Positions 46,940-55,325 of a DNA stretch of 64,000 nt are shown piece after piece. The translations under genes and the position numbers were made by a program. The notes beneath the pieces are model-generated. The model had not been told where the DNA came from, searched no databases, and worked only from the letters and a program-made list of their open reading frames with translations. Source of the stretch: Gemmatimonadota bacterium (GTDB lineage: Bacteria; Gemmatimonadota; Gemmatimonadetes; Gemmatimonadales; GWC2-71-9); assembly GCA_016713435.1 (NCBI GenBank), contig JADJPD010000001.1:1-64000 (forward strand). Direction: 5' to 3'. Position 1 is the first letter of the stretch, and each line of letters starts with the position of its first letter.

Positions 46940-47575
46940 GTGACGACCTACCTCGGCTTCACCGTCTGGGACCTGGAGCCCGATCGGCGCGAGGATCCGG
47001 ATTCGGACTACGCCCTCTCCAAGGTCCGCCTCGATTCCCGGGCCGGACTCTTCACCGACGACGCGCTCGGGCCCACGCCCAACGAGTCGCGGCCGGTGGG
47101 CTTCCTCCTCCGCGGCCGGCCCGAGATCGCCGCCTTCCAGGTGATGCTCGACGCCCTCCAGGGTCGGCTCACGCCGTTCTGGCTCCCCACCTGGCGCCAC
47201 GACTTCCGGCTCGTCGCGGACCGCGCGGCGGGCGACCTCACCCTCCTGGTCGAGGGCATCAGCTACAGCCGCTTCGGCTTCTCCACCGTGGACTACGGGA
47301 GCCGTCACCTGGCGCTGATGAAGCCGGAGGGCGGGGCGACGGTGGCGGTCTATCGGGGTGTCACGGCCGCCGCCGACAACGGCAACGGCACCGAGACGCT
47401 CACGCTCTCGGCCACGCTGGGCACGGCGTACCCCAGGGACCGGACGATGGTGAGCTTCCTGAGCCTCGTCCGGCTCGACGACGACGCGCCCGCCCTCCGC
47501 TGGCACCACCAGGCACTGGCCGAAGCGACGCTCCGCGTGGTCGATCTCAACCGGGAGGCGCCGGCCCCGGCATGA
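46940..47575 (+). CDS. Phage tail protein (GTA/lambda-L-like position)
   Basis: 211 residues from GTG 46940. GRPEIAAFQVMLDALQGRLT and PFWLPTWRHDFRLVADRAAG match the 'F-W-L-P-T/S-W' motif of distal tail proteins in DUF2163-containing modules. Ends with FLSLVRLDDDAPALRWHHQA. Overlaps the following BR0599-type gene by 4 bp. Confidence 0.65.
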   Translation: MTTYLGFTVWDLEPDRREDPDSDYALSKVRLDSRAGLFTDDALGPTPNESRPVGFLLRGRPEIAAFQVMLDALQGRLTPFWLPTWRHDFRLVADRAAGDLTLLVEGISYSRFGFSTVDYGSRHLALMKPEGGATVAVYRGVTAAADNGNGTETLTLSATLGTAYPRDRTMVSFLSLVRLDDDAPALRWHHQALAEATLRVVDLNREAPAPA

Positions 47576-48372
47576 GTACCGTCGCCCAGCTCGAAGCCTC
47601 CCGCTACGGGGCCGCCCCGTTCGAGCTCTACCGCTTCGCCCGCGGCACCGAGGAGTGGCGCTACGCCACCACCGAGGACCCCTTCGTCTACCTCGGCCAG
47701 ACCTTCGCGCCGGCCGTCATCCGGCGCGGGGAGTTGGCCGCGGTGGATGAGCAGGGCACCCGCCAACTCGAGGTGACGCTCCCCCGCACGGACCCGCTCG
47801 TGACCCAGTTCATCGGCGGGCTCGCGCCCACCCCGGTGTCGCTCACCCTTTACCGCTCGCACCGCGGCGCGTCGGACGTACAGACGCTCTTCATCGGGCA
47901 GGTGAGCGCCCTCACGCTCGAAGGCGCGGAGGCAAAGCTCCTCTGCACCCCGATGCAGGCACTCTTCTCCCGCACCGTACCGCGGGTCGCCATCCAGCGC
48001 ACCTGCCCGTGGATGCTCTACGACGTGAACTGCGGGCTCGCCGCGGCGGCCTTCACCTTCGCGGCGAGCGTCACGGCGGTGAACGGTCTCCTCGTCACCG
48101 TGGCCGGCGTGCCGAACCTGGGCGCCGGCTCGACCTACTACGCGGCCGGGGTCCTCAAACTGGGCGAGGCCCGGGCCTTCATTGTGGGCCAGAACGCCGC
48201 TGTCCTCCAACTCATGGCGCCGCTCGCGGGGCTCGCCGTCGGGGCGGCCGTCGAGCTGGTGGCGGGCTGCGATCGCACCGCCGCGACGTGCCAGGGCCGG
48301 TTCGCCAACATCGCCAACTTCGGCGGCTTCCCCGCCCTCCCGAAGCGCAATCCCTTCGACCGGCTCACCTAA
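47572..48372 (+). CDS. DUF2163/BR0599-family tail protein
   Basis: 266 residues. N-terminal APFELYRFARGTEEWRYATT and YLGQTFAPAVIRRGELAAVD are DUF2163-like; the C-terminal half with RTCPWMLYDVNCGLAAAAFT and GCDRTAATCQGRFANIANFG carries the Cys pattern (C-x-H/Y-x-L-Y-D-x-x-C-G ... C-D-R-x-x-x-T-C) of the BR0599 family. In gene transfer agents this protein joins distal tail to the baseplate hub. Confidence 0.88.
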   Translation: MSTVAQLEASRYGAAPFELYRFARGTEEWRYATTEDPFVYLGQTFAPAVIRRGELAAVDEQGTRQLEVTLPRTDPLVTQFIGGLAPTPVSLTLYRSHRGASDVQTLFIGQVSALTLEGAEAKLLCTPMQALFSRTVPRVAIQRTCPWMLYDVNCGLAAAAFTFAASVTAVNGLLVTVAGVPNLGAGSTYYAAGVLKLGEARAFIVGQNAAVLQLMAPLAGLAVGAAVELVAGCDRTAATCQGRFANIANFGGFPALPKRNPFDRLT

Positions 48373-48375
48373 CCC

Positions 48376-50958
48376 ATGGTCTGGTGGCTCCTCCCCGCGC
48401 TCTTCATCGCGAGCTTCGTGGTGAACCGGCTCCTCCAGCCCAAGGTGGAGCGCCCGAAGCTCGGCACGCTCGACTTCCCCACCGTGGAAGAAGGGCGGGC
48501 CATCCCCGTGGTCTACGGGACCTCGGAGCTCGCGCCTTCGATCGTCTGGTTCGGGGACGTCAAGAAGGACACCGGCGACGACGGCTACACCGCCTTCTAC
48601 GCCCGGATGCACGGGGTGCTCTGCTGGGGCCCGCTGGACGAGCTGATCGACGTGTCGTGGGACAAGAAGAGCATCCGGAGCACGCGACAGAAGTACTGGG
48701 GCGGGGGCTTCTGGGCGCAGTCGTACAGCGCCGGCAGCTTCGCCCCGACGCTCCCCCTGCTCCGGAACGGCGCCGACCAGACGATGTGCCACGTCGCGGC
48801 CCTCACCATGTTCGGCGGCGAGAAGTCGGAGGGCGGCGTCGCCGGCGCGCTCGAGTTCTTCTGGGGCACGCCGACCCACGCCCAGAGCGTGCTGCTCACG
48901 AACAAGTACGGCGCCGCCGCCGCGTCCCGCTACCGCCGGCTCTGCCACTTCACCTTCGGCGTGGCCAATGGGGTACCGCTCGGCTTCCCCGGCGCCGTCA
49001 TGCGGAACTTCCACTGGTGCAACAACAGCCCGTATCCGAAGCCGGTGCGGTTCGTGGTGCGGCGCTGCCCCGCGGCACCGGAGCTCCTGCAGACCACGGC
49101 CCAGGCGAACCTCGCCGGCGACGCCAACCCGGTCGAGATCCTCTTCGACCTGCTCACCAATCCGAGCTACGGGCTCGGGCTCGCCTCGACCTTGATCGAC
49201 CTCCCGAACTTCCGCGCCGTCGCCGTGACGCTCCGCACCGTGGCCTTCGGCCTGTCGGTGGACCTGAACGACCCCGCGGAGGTGCAGGCCACGATCGAGG
49301 ACGTGCTGCAGCACATCGACGGCGTGCTCCGGACCGATCCGACGACCGGCCTCCTGCAGCTCAAGCTGGCGCGGGCGGACTACGACGCGGGGACGCTCCT
49401 CGAGGTGACCGAGCAGACCGCGCGCGACCTCACCCTCTCCCGCGGTTCGTGGCGCGAGACGGTGAACGAGGTCCGGCTCACCTACCGCGAGTTCGTGGAC
49501 ACGTCGGAGAGGCGGGGCCTCGAGCAGGGGGCCGTCCTCGCCCAGAACCTGGCCAACCAGCAGGCCACGGGCGAGATCCGGAGCACCAAGGTGGACTTCC
49601 CCTTCCTCACGAAGCCCGCCCTCGCGGCCCGCGTCGCCCAGCGCTACCTCCGCGCCTTCTCGGTCCCGCTCGCAAAGCTGAGTTGGAAGATGTCCCGCCT
49701 CGGCTACGCGCTCGCCCCGGGCGACGTCGTGAAGGTGACCTGGCCCCGCTTCGGCGTCACGGGCCTCGTGGTGCGGGTGACGTCGGTTCGCTACGGGACG
49801 CTTGAAGACGGCGAGATGGAGCTCGACGCCATCGAGGACGTGTTCGGGGTGACGAGTGCCGTCTACGCGCCGCCGCCGCCCACCACCTGGACCGACCCGG
49901 TCGGCGTTCCCGTGGACACCGCCACGAAGGCGCTCCTCGAGATGCCCTACCCGATGACCCCGGGCCTCGACGCGAGCCGCCGGGCGCTGGCGCTCGTGGG
50001 GCGCGCGGCGGCCACCTACGAGGACTACGACCTCCTCCTGTCCGAGGCGGGCGGCGCCTTCTACGAGGCCCGCTCGAACCTCGGCCGGTTCACGCCGGTG
50101 GGGACCCTTGCGGCCCCGTACGTCTGGACCACCGAGGGCGTCGACGCCGCTGGCTTCGCGGTGAACGACCTGGGCGACCTGTCGCTCCTCCTCCCCTACG
50201 CGACCGACGCCGGCGGGCTCGTCCGCGGCGACAACGTGGCCCTCATCGTCTCCGCCGCGGGGCAGGAGCTGGTCACCTGGCGGAGCTTCGCCGACAACGG
50301 CGACGGCACTCTCGGGATCACGGACGTGGTCCGCGGCGTCTGGGACACGGTCCCGCCGCCGGTCACGCATCCGGCCGGCGCCCTCGTCTACTTCTTCCGC
50401 CCGGGCCAGTTCGAGGAGGTCCGGCCAACCCCCTGGACAGCGGACCTCACGATCCAGGTGAAGCCCCTGCCCCGGAACGAAGCCGGCCAGCTGCTGGAGA
50501 CGGAGTGCACGGCCGTGGCCCTCACCACCAAAGCCCGAGCCCAGGCGCCCTACCCACCCGGACGGGTGCGGGTCGCTGGGACCGCGATCCCGCAGCTCCC
50601 GGCCGCCGTGGCGGGCGATGTGTCGCTCACCTGGACCCAGCGGAACCGCGTGACCCAGGGCGCCGGCGTGGTCCGGCAGGACGACGCCACCGCCTTCGCG
50701 ATCGAGGGCACCGTTACCAAGGAGGTCCTCGTGGGCGGCGCCGTGGTCGGCGCACGCACCGAGGCCGGGCTCGTCGGTACGGTCGCGGCCACCTACACCG
50801 CGGCCCAGCGCGCCGTGGACGACCTCGATGGGACCAAGCCGGTGCGCTTCCGCCTGTCCCCCAAGAACGGGGCCCTCACCGGCACCGTGCGGGAGACGCC
50901 GGACCTCATCATGACCGGGTACGGAATGACCTACGGCCAATACTACGGAGGCGTGTGA
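48376..50958 (+). CDS. Tail tip/host-recognition hub protein (gpJ/GTA-hub-like)
   Basis: 860 residues. Near the N-terminus PTVEEGRAIPVVYGTSELAP is the start of tail-tip attachment (J/phage-tail 3) proteins; a hydrophobic segment (WWLLPALFIASFVVNRLL) precedes it. Hub region includes LFDLLTNPSYGLGLASTLID, RTVAFGLSVDLNDPAEVQAT and RFGVTGLVVRVTSVRYGTLE. Beta-domains fill the C-terminus. Expected to contact the host envelope and seal the tube. Confidence 0.82.
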   Translation: MVWWLLPALFIASFVVNRLLQPKVERPKLGTLDFPTVEEGRAIPVVYGTSELAPSIVWFGDVKKDTGDDGYTAFYARMHGVLCWGPLDELIDVSWDKKSIRSTRQKYWGGGFWAQSYSAGSFAPTLPLLRNGADQTMCHVAALTMFGGEKSEGGVAGALEFFWGTPTHAQSVLLTNKYGAAAASRYRRLCHFTFGVANGVPLGFPGAVMRNFHWCNNSPYPKPVRFVVRRCPAAPELLQTTAQANLAGDANPVEILFDLLTNPSYGLGLASTLIDLPNFRAVAVTLRTVAFGLSVDLNDPAEVQATIEDVLQHIDGVLRTDPTTGLLQLKLARADYDAGTLLEVTEQTARDLTLSRGSWRETVNEVRLTYREFVDTSERRGLEQGAVLAQNLANQQATGEIRSTKVDFPFLTKPALAARVAQRYLRAFSVPLAKLSWKMSRLGYALAPGDVVKVTWPRFGVTGLVVRVTSVRYGTLEDGEMELDAIEDVFGVTSAVYAPPPPTTWTDPVGVPVDTATKALLEMPYPMTPGLDASRRALALVGRAAATYEDYDLLLSEAGGAFYEARSNLGRFTPVGTLAAPYVWTTEGVDAAGFAVNDLGDLSLLLPYATDAGGLVRGDNVALIVSAAGQELVTWRSFADNGDGTLGITDVVRGVWDTVPPPVTHPAGALVYFFRPGQFEEVRPTPWTADLTIQVKPLPRNEAGQLLETECTAVALTTKARAQAPYPPGRVRVAGTAIPQLPAAVAGDVSLTWTQRNRVTQGAGVVRQDDATAFAIEGTVTKEVLVGGAVVGARTEAGLVGTVAATYTAAQRAVDDLDGTKPVRFRLSPKNGALTGTVRETPDLIMTGYGMTYGQYYGGV

Positions 50959-51482
50959 TGCCGGCGAGCACCACCGGGAAGGGACTGCAGTACGGCTGGA
51001 CCCTGGGCGAGAACGGCTGGAAGGCCGGGATGGACGAGAACGCCCTCCGCCTCGACGCCATGGCCCACGAGCAGTGGGCCCAGAACCGCGCGACCACCGC
51101 CGGGCTCACCTACGGGTACTTCGGCGGCGTCACCATGGACACCGGCGCGCCGGTCCGGGTGGCGAACGGCACCGTGGCCCTCGCCAACAACACCGTGAAC
51201 TATGTCGAGCGCACGGCCGCCGGCGTGGTCTCCGCCAACGCGGCGGGCTTCACCGCCGGCCGCCTTCCCATGGCGAAGGTGACCACCGCGGCCGGCGCCA
51301 TCACGGCGGTCGAGGACTGGCGGCCCGCCTTCTCGCTGGCCCCGCTCACCGGCTGGACCGCGGCCACGGGCACGGCCACGCGCACCGGCTTCGACACCGC
51401 CACGGCGACGCTCGCCCAGGTGGCCGAGGCCGTGAAGGCGATCATCGACGACCTCCTCGCACGGGGGGTCCTCCGGCCATGA
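50958..51482 (+). CDS. Tail-fibre-like/DUF2793-like protein
   Basis: 174 residues, start overlapping the hub stop by 1 bp (TGATG). KGLQYGWTLGENGWKAGMDE followed by a small beta domain (VRVANGTVALANNTVNYVER, TAAGAITAVEDWRPAF) and a C-terminal helix (TLAQVAEAVKAIIDDLLARG) used for trimerisation in similar fibre proteins. Probably mounts on the tail tip. Confidence 0.65.
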   Translation: MPASTTGKGLQYGWTLGENGWKAGMDENALRLDAMAHEQWAQNRATTAGLTYGYFGGVTMDTGAPVRVANGTVALANNTVNYVERTAAGVVSANAAGFTAGRLPMAKVTTAAGAITAVEDWRPAFSLAPLTGWTAATGTATRTGFDTATATLAQVAEAVKAIIDDLLARGVLRP

Positions 51483-51802
51483 GCGACACGCCGATCTACG
51501 AGGGCCAGTTCAACGCCGCCATGCAGTCCATCCGTGACATGCTTGCGAGCGTACGGGACACCCTCACCCAGCGGCTGGAGGACGCGCGGGATGCGCTCAC
51601 CGAACGCCTTGCCACGGTGGAGGCCGTCCAGCGCTCCGCGTCGGCCGAGGCCATCCAGCGCGCCAAGGAACAGGGGGCGCTCGAGGAACGGCTCAAGGCG
51701 GTCGAGCGCCGGCAGAACGCTGCGGACACCAAGCTCTGGGGGCTGATCCTGATCGCGATCGGCGCCGCGGTGAAGTGGGGGCTTGATCTGCTGAGCCGGT
51801 GA
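51479..51802 (+). CDS. Coiled-coil membrane protein of the lysis cassette
   Basis: 107 residues: a long coiled coil (RDTLTQRLEDARDALTERLA to LEERLKAVERRQNA) and one C-terminal transmembrane helix (LWGLILIAIGAAVKWGLDLL). Such proteins often lie beside holins and may act as holin or antiholin partner. Confidence 0.65.
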   Translation: MSDTPIYEGQFNAAMQSIRDMLASVRDTLTQRLEDARDALTERLATVEAVQRSASAEAIQRAKEQGALEERLKAVERRQNAADTKLWGLILIAIGAAVKWGLDLLSR

Positions 51803-51812
51803 AAGGAGATCG

Positions 51813-52061
51813 ATGATCGAGAACACCATCGCCCAGCACGGCCGGAAGTTCTTCCTCTGCCTCCTGGTCGTCTGCATGGCGTTCCTACTGGCCCTCTTCG
51901 GGAAGTTGAGCCCGGAATTCACCACCATCGCCACGGTGGTCACCGGCGCCTTCGTCGCCGGCAACGCCGTGGTCGAAGTGAAGCACGCGAGCGCCCGGGC
52001 TCGGACCGAATACATCGACGGGCGCGAGCGCGTCCCGGAGGGCGAGGACCTTGCCGACTAG
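51813..52061 (+). CDS. Putative holin
   Basis: 82 residues; ATG after GAAAGGAG. Two hydrophobic segments: RKFFLCLLVVCMAFLLALFG and EFTTIATVVTGAFVAGNAVV, with a charged C-terminus. Size, topology and its place immediately before the endolysin fit a class II holin that releases the lysin or depolarises the membrane. Overlaps the endolysin start. Confidence 0.7.
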   Translation: MIENTIAQHGRKFFLCLLVVCMAFLLALFGKLSPEFTTIATVVTGAFVAGNAVVEVKHASARARTEYIDGRERVPEGEDLAD

Positions 52062-52608
52062 GCGCTTTCCCGATGCGCTCGCCGTCGTGCTTGAGCGGGA
52101 GGGCGGCTACGTCCACGACCCCGCGGACCCCGGCGGGGAGACCAACCACGGGGTCACGGCCCGGGTCTACGCCCGGTGGCGCAAGCGGCGCGGGCTCCCG
52201 GCGCGCTCGGTGCGCCTCATCCAGCCGACGGAGATCGCCACCATCTACGACGCCGAGTACTGGGACCCGGTCCGGGGCGACGAGCTGCTCCGGCAGGGCT
52301 TCGGCGTGGCGCTCGTGGTCTTCGACTTCGCGGTGAACGCGGGGGTCGGGCGCGCGACCAGGCTCCTGCAGCGCGCCGTGGGTGTGGCCGAGGACGGCGC
52401 CTTCGGACCGACGACGTGGCGCGCAATTGAGGCCGCAACGCCCGACGCCTTCGTGGCCGGGTACAGCCGGGGGCGCGAGGGGTTCTACGAGCGGCTCGCT
52501 GACCGACGACCGCCGCTCCGCAAGTTCCTCCGTGGTTGGCTCAGGCGGGTAGCGATCGTGGAGCGCGAGGCGCTCCGCCCCGAGCTGCCCGAGGCCCGCG
52601 CCGCGTGA
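52051..52608 (+). CDS. GH108-family endolysin (N-acetylmuramidase)
   Basis: 185 residues; start TTG 52051. Catalytic motif LEREGGYVHDPADPGGETNH with the essential Glu in E-G-G-Y, then YDAEYWDPVRGDELLRQGFG and the C-terminal peptidoglycan-binding-3 type region ARLLQRAVGVAEDGAFGPTT-like (sequence reads RLLQRAVGVAEDGAFGPTTW). No signal peptide, so it needs the holin. Cleaves the glycan backbone to lyse the cell. Confidence 0.9.
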   Translation: MPTRRFPDALAVVLEREGGYVHDPADPGGETNHGVTARVYARWRKRRGLPARSVRLIQPTEIATIYDAEYWDPVRGDELLRQGFGVALVVFDFAVNAGVGRATRLLQRAVGVAEDGAFGPTTWRAIEAATPDAFVAGYSRGREGFYERLADRRPPLRKFLRGWLRRVAIVEREALRPELPEARAA

Positions 52609-53295
52609 GCATTGGCCGCCTGGCATTCCTCGGCGTCGTCCTGCTCGGGGTCGCACTCGCCGTGCAGACCTGGCGGCTGGGTCGAGCGGAGGCTCGCGCC
52701 CAAGTGGCGGCACTCGCTCGCGATTCGGCCGAGGCCACAGCGGATTCGACCCGGGCCGCCTCCGCCCTAGTGCAGGCCACCCTCGGCGCCGAGCTCGCCG
52801 GCGTCCAGCGTCGCGCCATCCAGCAGCGGCAGCGAGCCGACAGCCTAGACCGGGCCCTTGACCTCGAGCGCCGCGCCCGCGTCGAGGTGGAGGTTCGGGC
52901 AGACTCCCTCTACGCGGTGGCGACCGCCGCGGTGCAAGCCGACTCGGCCGACAGCGTGCGGCGCGCGCGGTTCGCCGTGCGGGAGACCCCGTACACCGCC
53001 ACCGCGGACGTAGTCCTTCCCCCGCCCACCAGCAGTGGGGCAGCTCTCGCTTCGGGTGGGGCTCGATCCCGCCCGGCTCGAGCTCCGGATCGGCTGCGGC
53101 GCGCCGAGCGGCGGCATCCGGCCGGCAACGGTCACGGCGGTGGGGCCGCGCTGGCTCTCGCTCGAGTTGGCCTCAGTCGAGCAGGATCCCGCCGTGTGCC
53201 AGGCGCCGGCGGGATTGCGGACCAAGAAGAAGCCCCTCCCGTGGCGGGAGGGGGTCATCGTCGTCCTCGGCCTCAAGGCGTTCGGCCTATTTTGA
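52605..53295 (+). CDS. Spanin/Rz-like protein (frameshifted)
   Basis: GTG 52605 overlaps the endolysin stop by 4 bp. N-terminal membrane anchor (RLAFLGVVLLGVALAVQTWR), then an Ala/Asp/Arg coiled coil (DSAEATADSTRAASALVQAT, RQRADSLDRALDLERRARVE), the layout of an i-spanin. After a G run near 53,040 the frame changes to LRVGLDPARLELRIGCGAPS...VTAVGPRWLSLELASVEQDP, so about 225 residues in total if corrected. Expected to disrupt the outer membrane at lysis. Confidence 0.65.
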
Positions 53296-53334
53296 CGCGC
53301 CCCCCAGTATCTCGACCCGATTGCAGGTGTGCTC

Positions 53335-53601
53335 CTACTCCGGCGCGCCGTCGAGCTTTCGCGCGATGGAGCCGAGCCGCCGCGCATGCTCCCGCAGTTG
53401 CCGCGCGAGCAGCCGGCGCATGCCTGGGGGCATCTCTCGTCTGCCGTGCCGATAGTTGTTAAGGGATGAGGGGGACAGCGCCTTACCCGAGGGCGAAGCC
53501 GTCCGAAGCCACCCACCGATGTCGCGGAGCGTGACCCGCACTCCGTCCAGTGCTGCCTTAACCGCGACAGTGCCTGGGGCGGGTAGGTTTCTTCTCGGCA
53601 T
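53335..53601 (-). CDS. Small helix-turn-helix-like protein, divergent from the ATPase/DruA-like operon
   Basis: 88 residues. VRVTLRDIGGWLRTASPSGK and ALSPSSLNNYRHGRREMPPG read like an HTH with an XRE-type recognition helix (S-x-x-x-x-N-Y-x-x-G), followed by a basic helix. Only leftward gene between the lysis cassette and the immunity region. Its start is 230 bp from the GHKL operon start, with two inverted repeats between, so it may autoregulate and control that operon. Function inferred. Confidence 0.55.
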   Translation of the reverse strand: MPRRNLPAPGTVAVKAALDGVRVTLRDIGGWLRTASPSGKALSPSSLNNYRHGRREMPPGMRRLLARQLREHARRLGSIARKLDGAPE

Positions 53602-53623
53602 CGTTCCGCCTCGTCTGGATCTC

Positions 53624-53645
53624 GGTTAGTCTCGTTAATCTAACC
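53624..53645. promoter_or_regulatory. Inverted repeat, possible operator of the small HTH gene
   Basis: GGTTAG-N10-CTAACC, 23 bp upstream of the leftward HTH start. A perfect 6-bp palindrome spaced about one helical turn, suiting a dimeric regulator. Confidence 0.45.
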
Positions 53646-53679
53646 CCAGCCATCAGAGAGCATAAGTCCCATCCCCGCC

Positions 53680-53708
53680 TTGATTTAGGGCGCCAGTGAC
53701 ACTACTAT
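53680..53708 (+). promoter_or_regulatory. Sigma-70-type promoter for the GHKL/DruA-like operon
   Basis: TTGATT at 53680-53685 and TACTAT at 53703-53708, 17 bp apart, in an AT-richer patch 124 bp before the ATPase start. The -10 overlaps the palindrome described next. Confidence 0.5.
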
Positions 53709-53717
53709 GATGTCACT
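53695..53717. promoter_or_regulatory. Palindromic operator overlapping the operon promoter
   Basis: AGTGACA-N9-TGTCACT, perfect 7-bp arms, covering the -10 box. A repressor bound here would silence the operon in the lysogen. The half-site TCACT also occurs three times in the XRE control region (61318-61334), so the phage repressor or the adjacent small HTH protein are both candidates. Confidence 0.55.
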
Positions 53718-53831
53718 AGCGGCGTCCGGTGCGGCCCACCCCTGTAAGAGCTGCGCTTCCAGAGGCATCGCGCTAGCTTCAGTCACAGCAGCGGTCGCCG
53801 ATCGCCTGAGAGCCGAGAGGACACCCAGACG

Positions 53832-55325
53832 ATGACCCCACCACGACCGTTAGTGGCCGACCACCACTTCTTACTCGCCACCCGGGACACCGGGTATCGC
53901 GGCCTCGCAGCGTCCGTCGCGGAGTTGATCGACAATGCCATCCAAGCGGCAGCCACCGACGTTCGGGTTCTCGTGCGTGAGGGCCGCGACAGCAGTTCGC
54001 CCGACCGGGCCCTCACGATTGCCGTGCTGGACAACGGACGAGGGATGGATCGAGAGGGCCTCTGGACGGCAATCCAGTTCGGTGGGACGGAGCGCTTCAA
54101 TGATCGCTCGGGCCTGGGCCGATTTGGGATGGGACTGCCTAATAGTTCTGTCAGCGTGACTCGCAGGTTCGAGGTCTACTCCTGGAAGCGGTGGGGCGAC
54201 GTCCTGCACACCTATTTGGACATTGACGAGGTCGCAGAGCGGCAGCTACCCGGCGTTCCGGAACCTACAGCGCGAACCCTGCCTGGTTGGACCGTTCCGA
54301 TGGTTGGCCGCTCGGGGACGCTCGTTGTCTGGACCAGGTGCGACCGACTCGACTACAAAAGGGTCTCGACGGTTGCCGCCAAACTCCAGCAGCCGCTCGG
54401 CCGCATCTACCGCCGCCTCATATGGCAGGGCCTCCGGCTATGGGTGAACGAAGAACCCGTCACGCCGACGGACCCCTTGTTTTGTCACCCGGACACCGGA
54501 GAGGGGAGCGCGACCGCGTACGGGGGCCCCCTTACCTACGACATTACGCTGCCGGGATCCTCCCGCACCGCGAGGGTGACCGTGAGGTTCACGGAGCTAC
54601 CTGTTGCCCAGTGGCATGCGCTTTCTGTCGAAGAGAAGCGGGCGCGCGGAATTGTCGGCGAGGCCGGCGTCTCGTTTGTTCGTGCCGGGCGCGAGATCGA
54701 CTACGGGTGGCGCCTCCTTGGGGGAAAGCGACGAGAGAACTACGACGATTGGTGGCGATGCGAGGTCGTTTTTGAGCCTGACCTCGATGAGCACTTCGGC
54801 GTAACTCACTCGAAGCAGGGCGTTGATCCGACGCCCTATCTTCGGTCCATCCTCGAACCAGATCTCGAAGCTGCGGCCCGCTCCCTCAACGCGAGAGTGA
54901 GAGCAGCTTTTGAGGCGATCAAGCGGACGGCACCGAGCGAGGCCGCGGCTCGCGCCACCCGCCAGGACCACCTGCTGCCACCGCTCTCCGACCAAGCCAA
55001 GTCCACCCGCAAACGGGGCGGCCTGCGCTACGCCATCGGACTCGCCCCGATCCCCGGACCTCATTTCTTTGAGGCGACCGAGGAGCGCGGTGAGGTGAGG
55101 TTGACAATCAACACGGACCACCCCTTCTACGAACGACTGTACGCGCCAGCAGTAGCAGACCCATCAGGAGTACTCCGCAGCGCGTTGGAGTGCCTTCTTC
55201 TCGCCGCCGCACGTGCAGGTCTTGCCGCCGGTCCCTCGGCCCCCCGTGCCTGGGGGCAGCGCTTTCAGCGAGAATGGAGCGACGCCCTCGCCGCATTCCT
55301 CGAGACGAAGGGATGCCGCGCGTGA
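53832..55325 (+). CDS. GHKL (MORC/Hsp90-like) ATPase, first copy
   Basis: 497 residues. Complete Bergerat ATP site: N-box AELIDNAIQAAATDVRV (E31, N35), LDNGRGMDREGL (D67-M72) and the G2 loop RSGLGRFGMGLPNSSVSV (~93-110). A transducer-like domain follows (PLTYDITLPGSSRTARVTVR; YDDWWRCEVVFEPDLDEHFG), then a helical linker and a C-terminal domain with LTINTDHPFYERLYAP. The last two blocks recur in the second ATPase gene (58,306), so they are paralogues. Overlaps the DUF4338 gene by 4 bp (GTGA). ATP-driven dimer-clamp behaviour is expected; target unknown. Confidence 0.85.
   Translation: MTPPRPLVADHHFLLATRDTGYRGLAASVAELIDNAIQAAATDVRVLVREGRDSSSPDRALTIAVLDNGRGMDREGLWTAIQFGGTERFNDRSGLGRFGMGLPNSSVSVTRRFEVYSWKRWGDVLHTYLDIDEVAERQLPGVPEPTARTLPGWTVPMVGRSGTLVVWTRCDRLDYKRVSTVAAKLQQPLGRIYRRLIWQGLRLWVNEEPVTPTDPLFCHPDTGEGSATAYGGPLTYDITLPGSSRTARVTVRFTELPVAQWHALSVEEKRARGIVGEAGVSFVRAGREIDYGWRLLGGKRRENYDDWWRCEVVFEPDLDEHFGVTHSKQGVDPTPYLRSILEPDLEAAARSLNARVRAAFEAIKRTAPSEAAARATRQDHLLPPLSDQAKSTRKRGGLRYAIGLAPIPGPHFFEATEERGEVRLTINTDHPFYERLYAPAVADPSGVLRSALECLLLAAARAGLAAGPSAPRAWGQRFQREWSDALAAFLETKGCRA

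Noticed and set aside
47350..50940. Minus-strand open frame of 1196 codons
   Set aside because: Shadow of the DUF2163 and hub genes.
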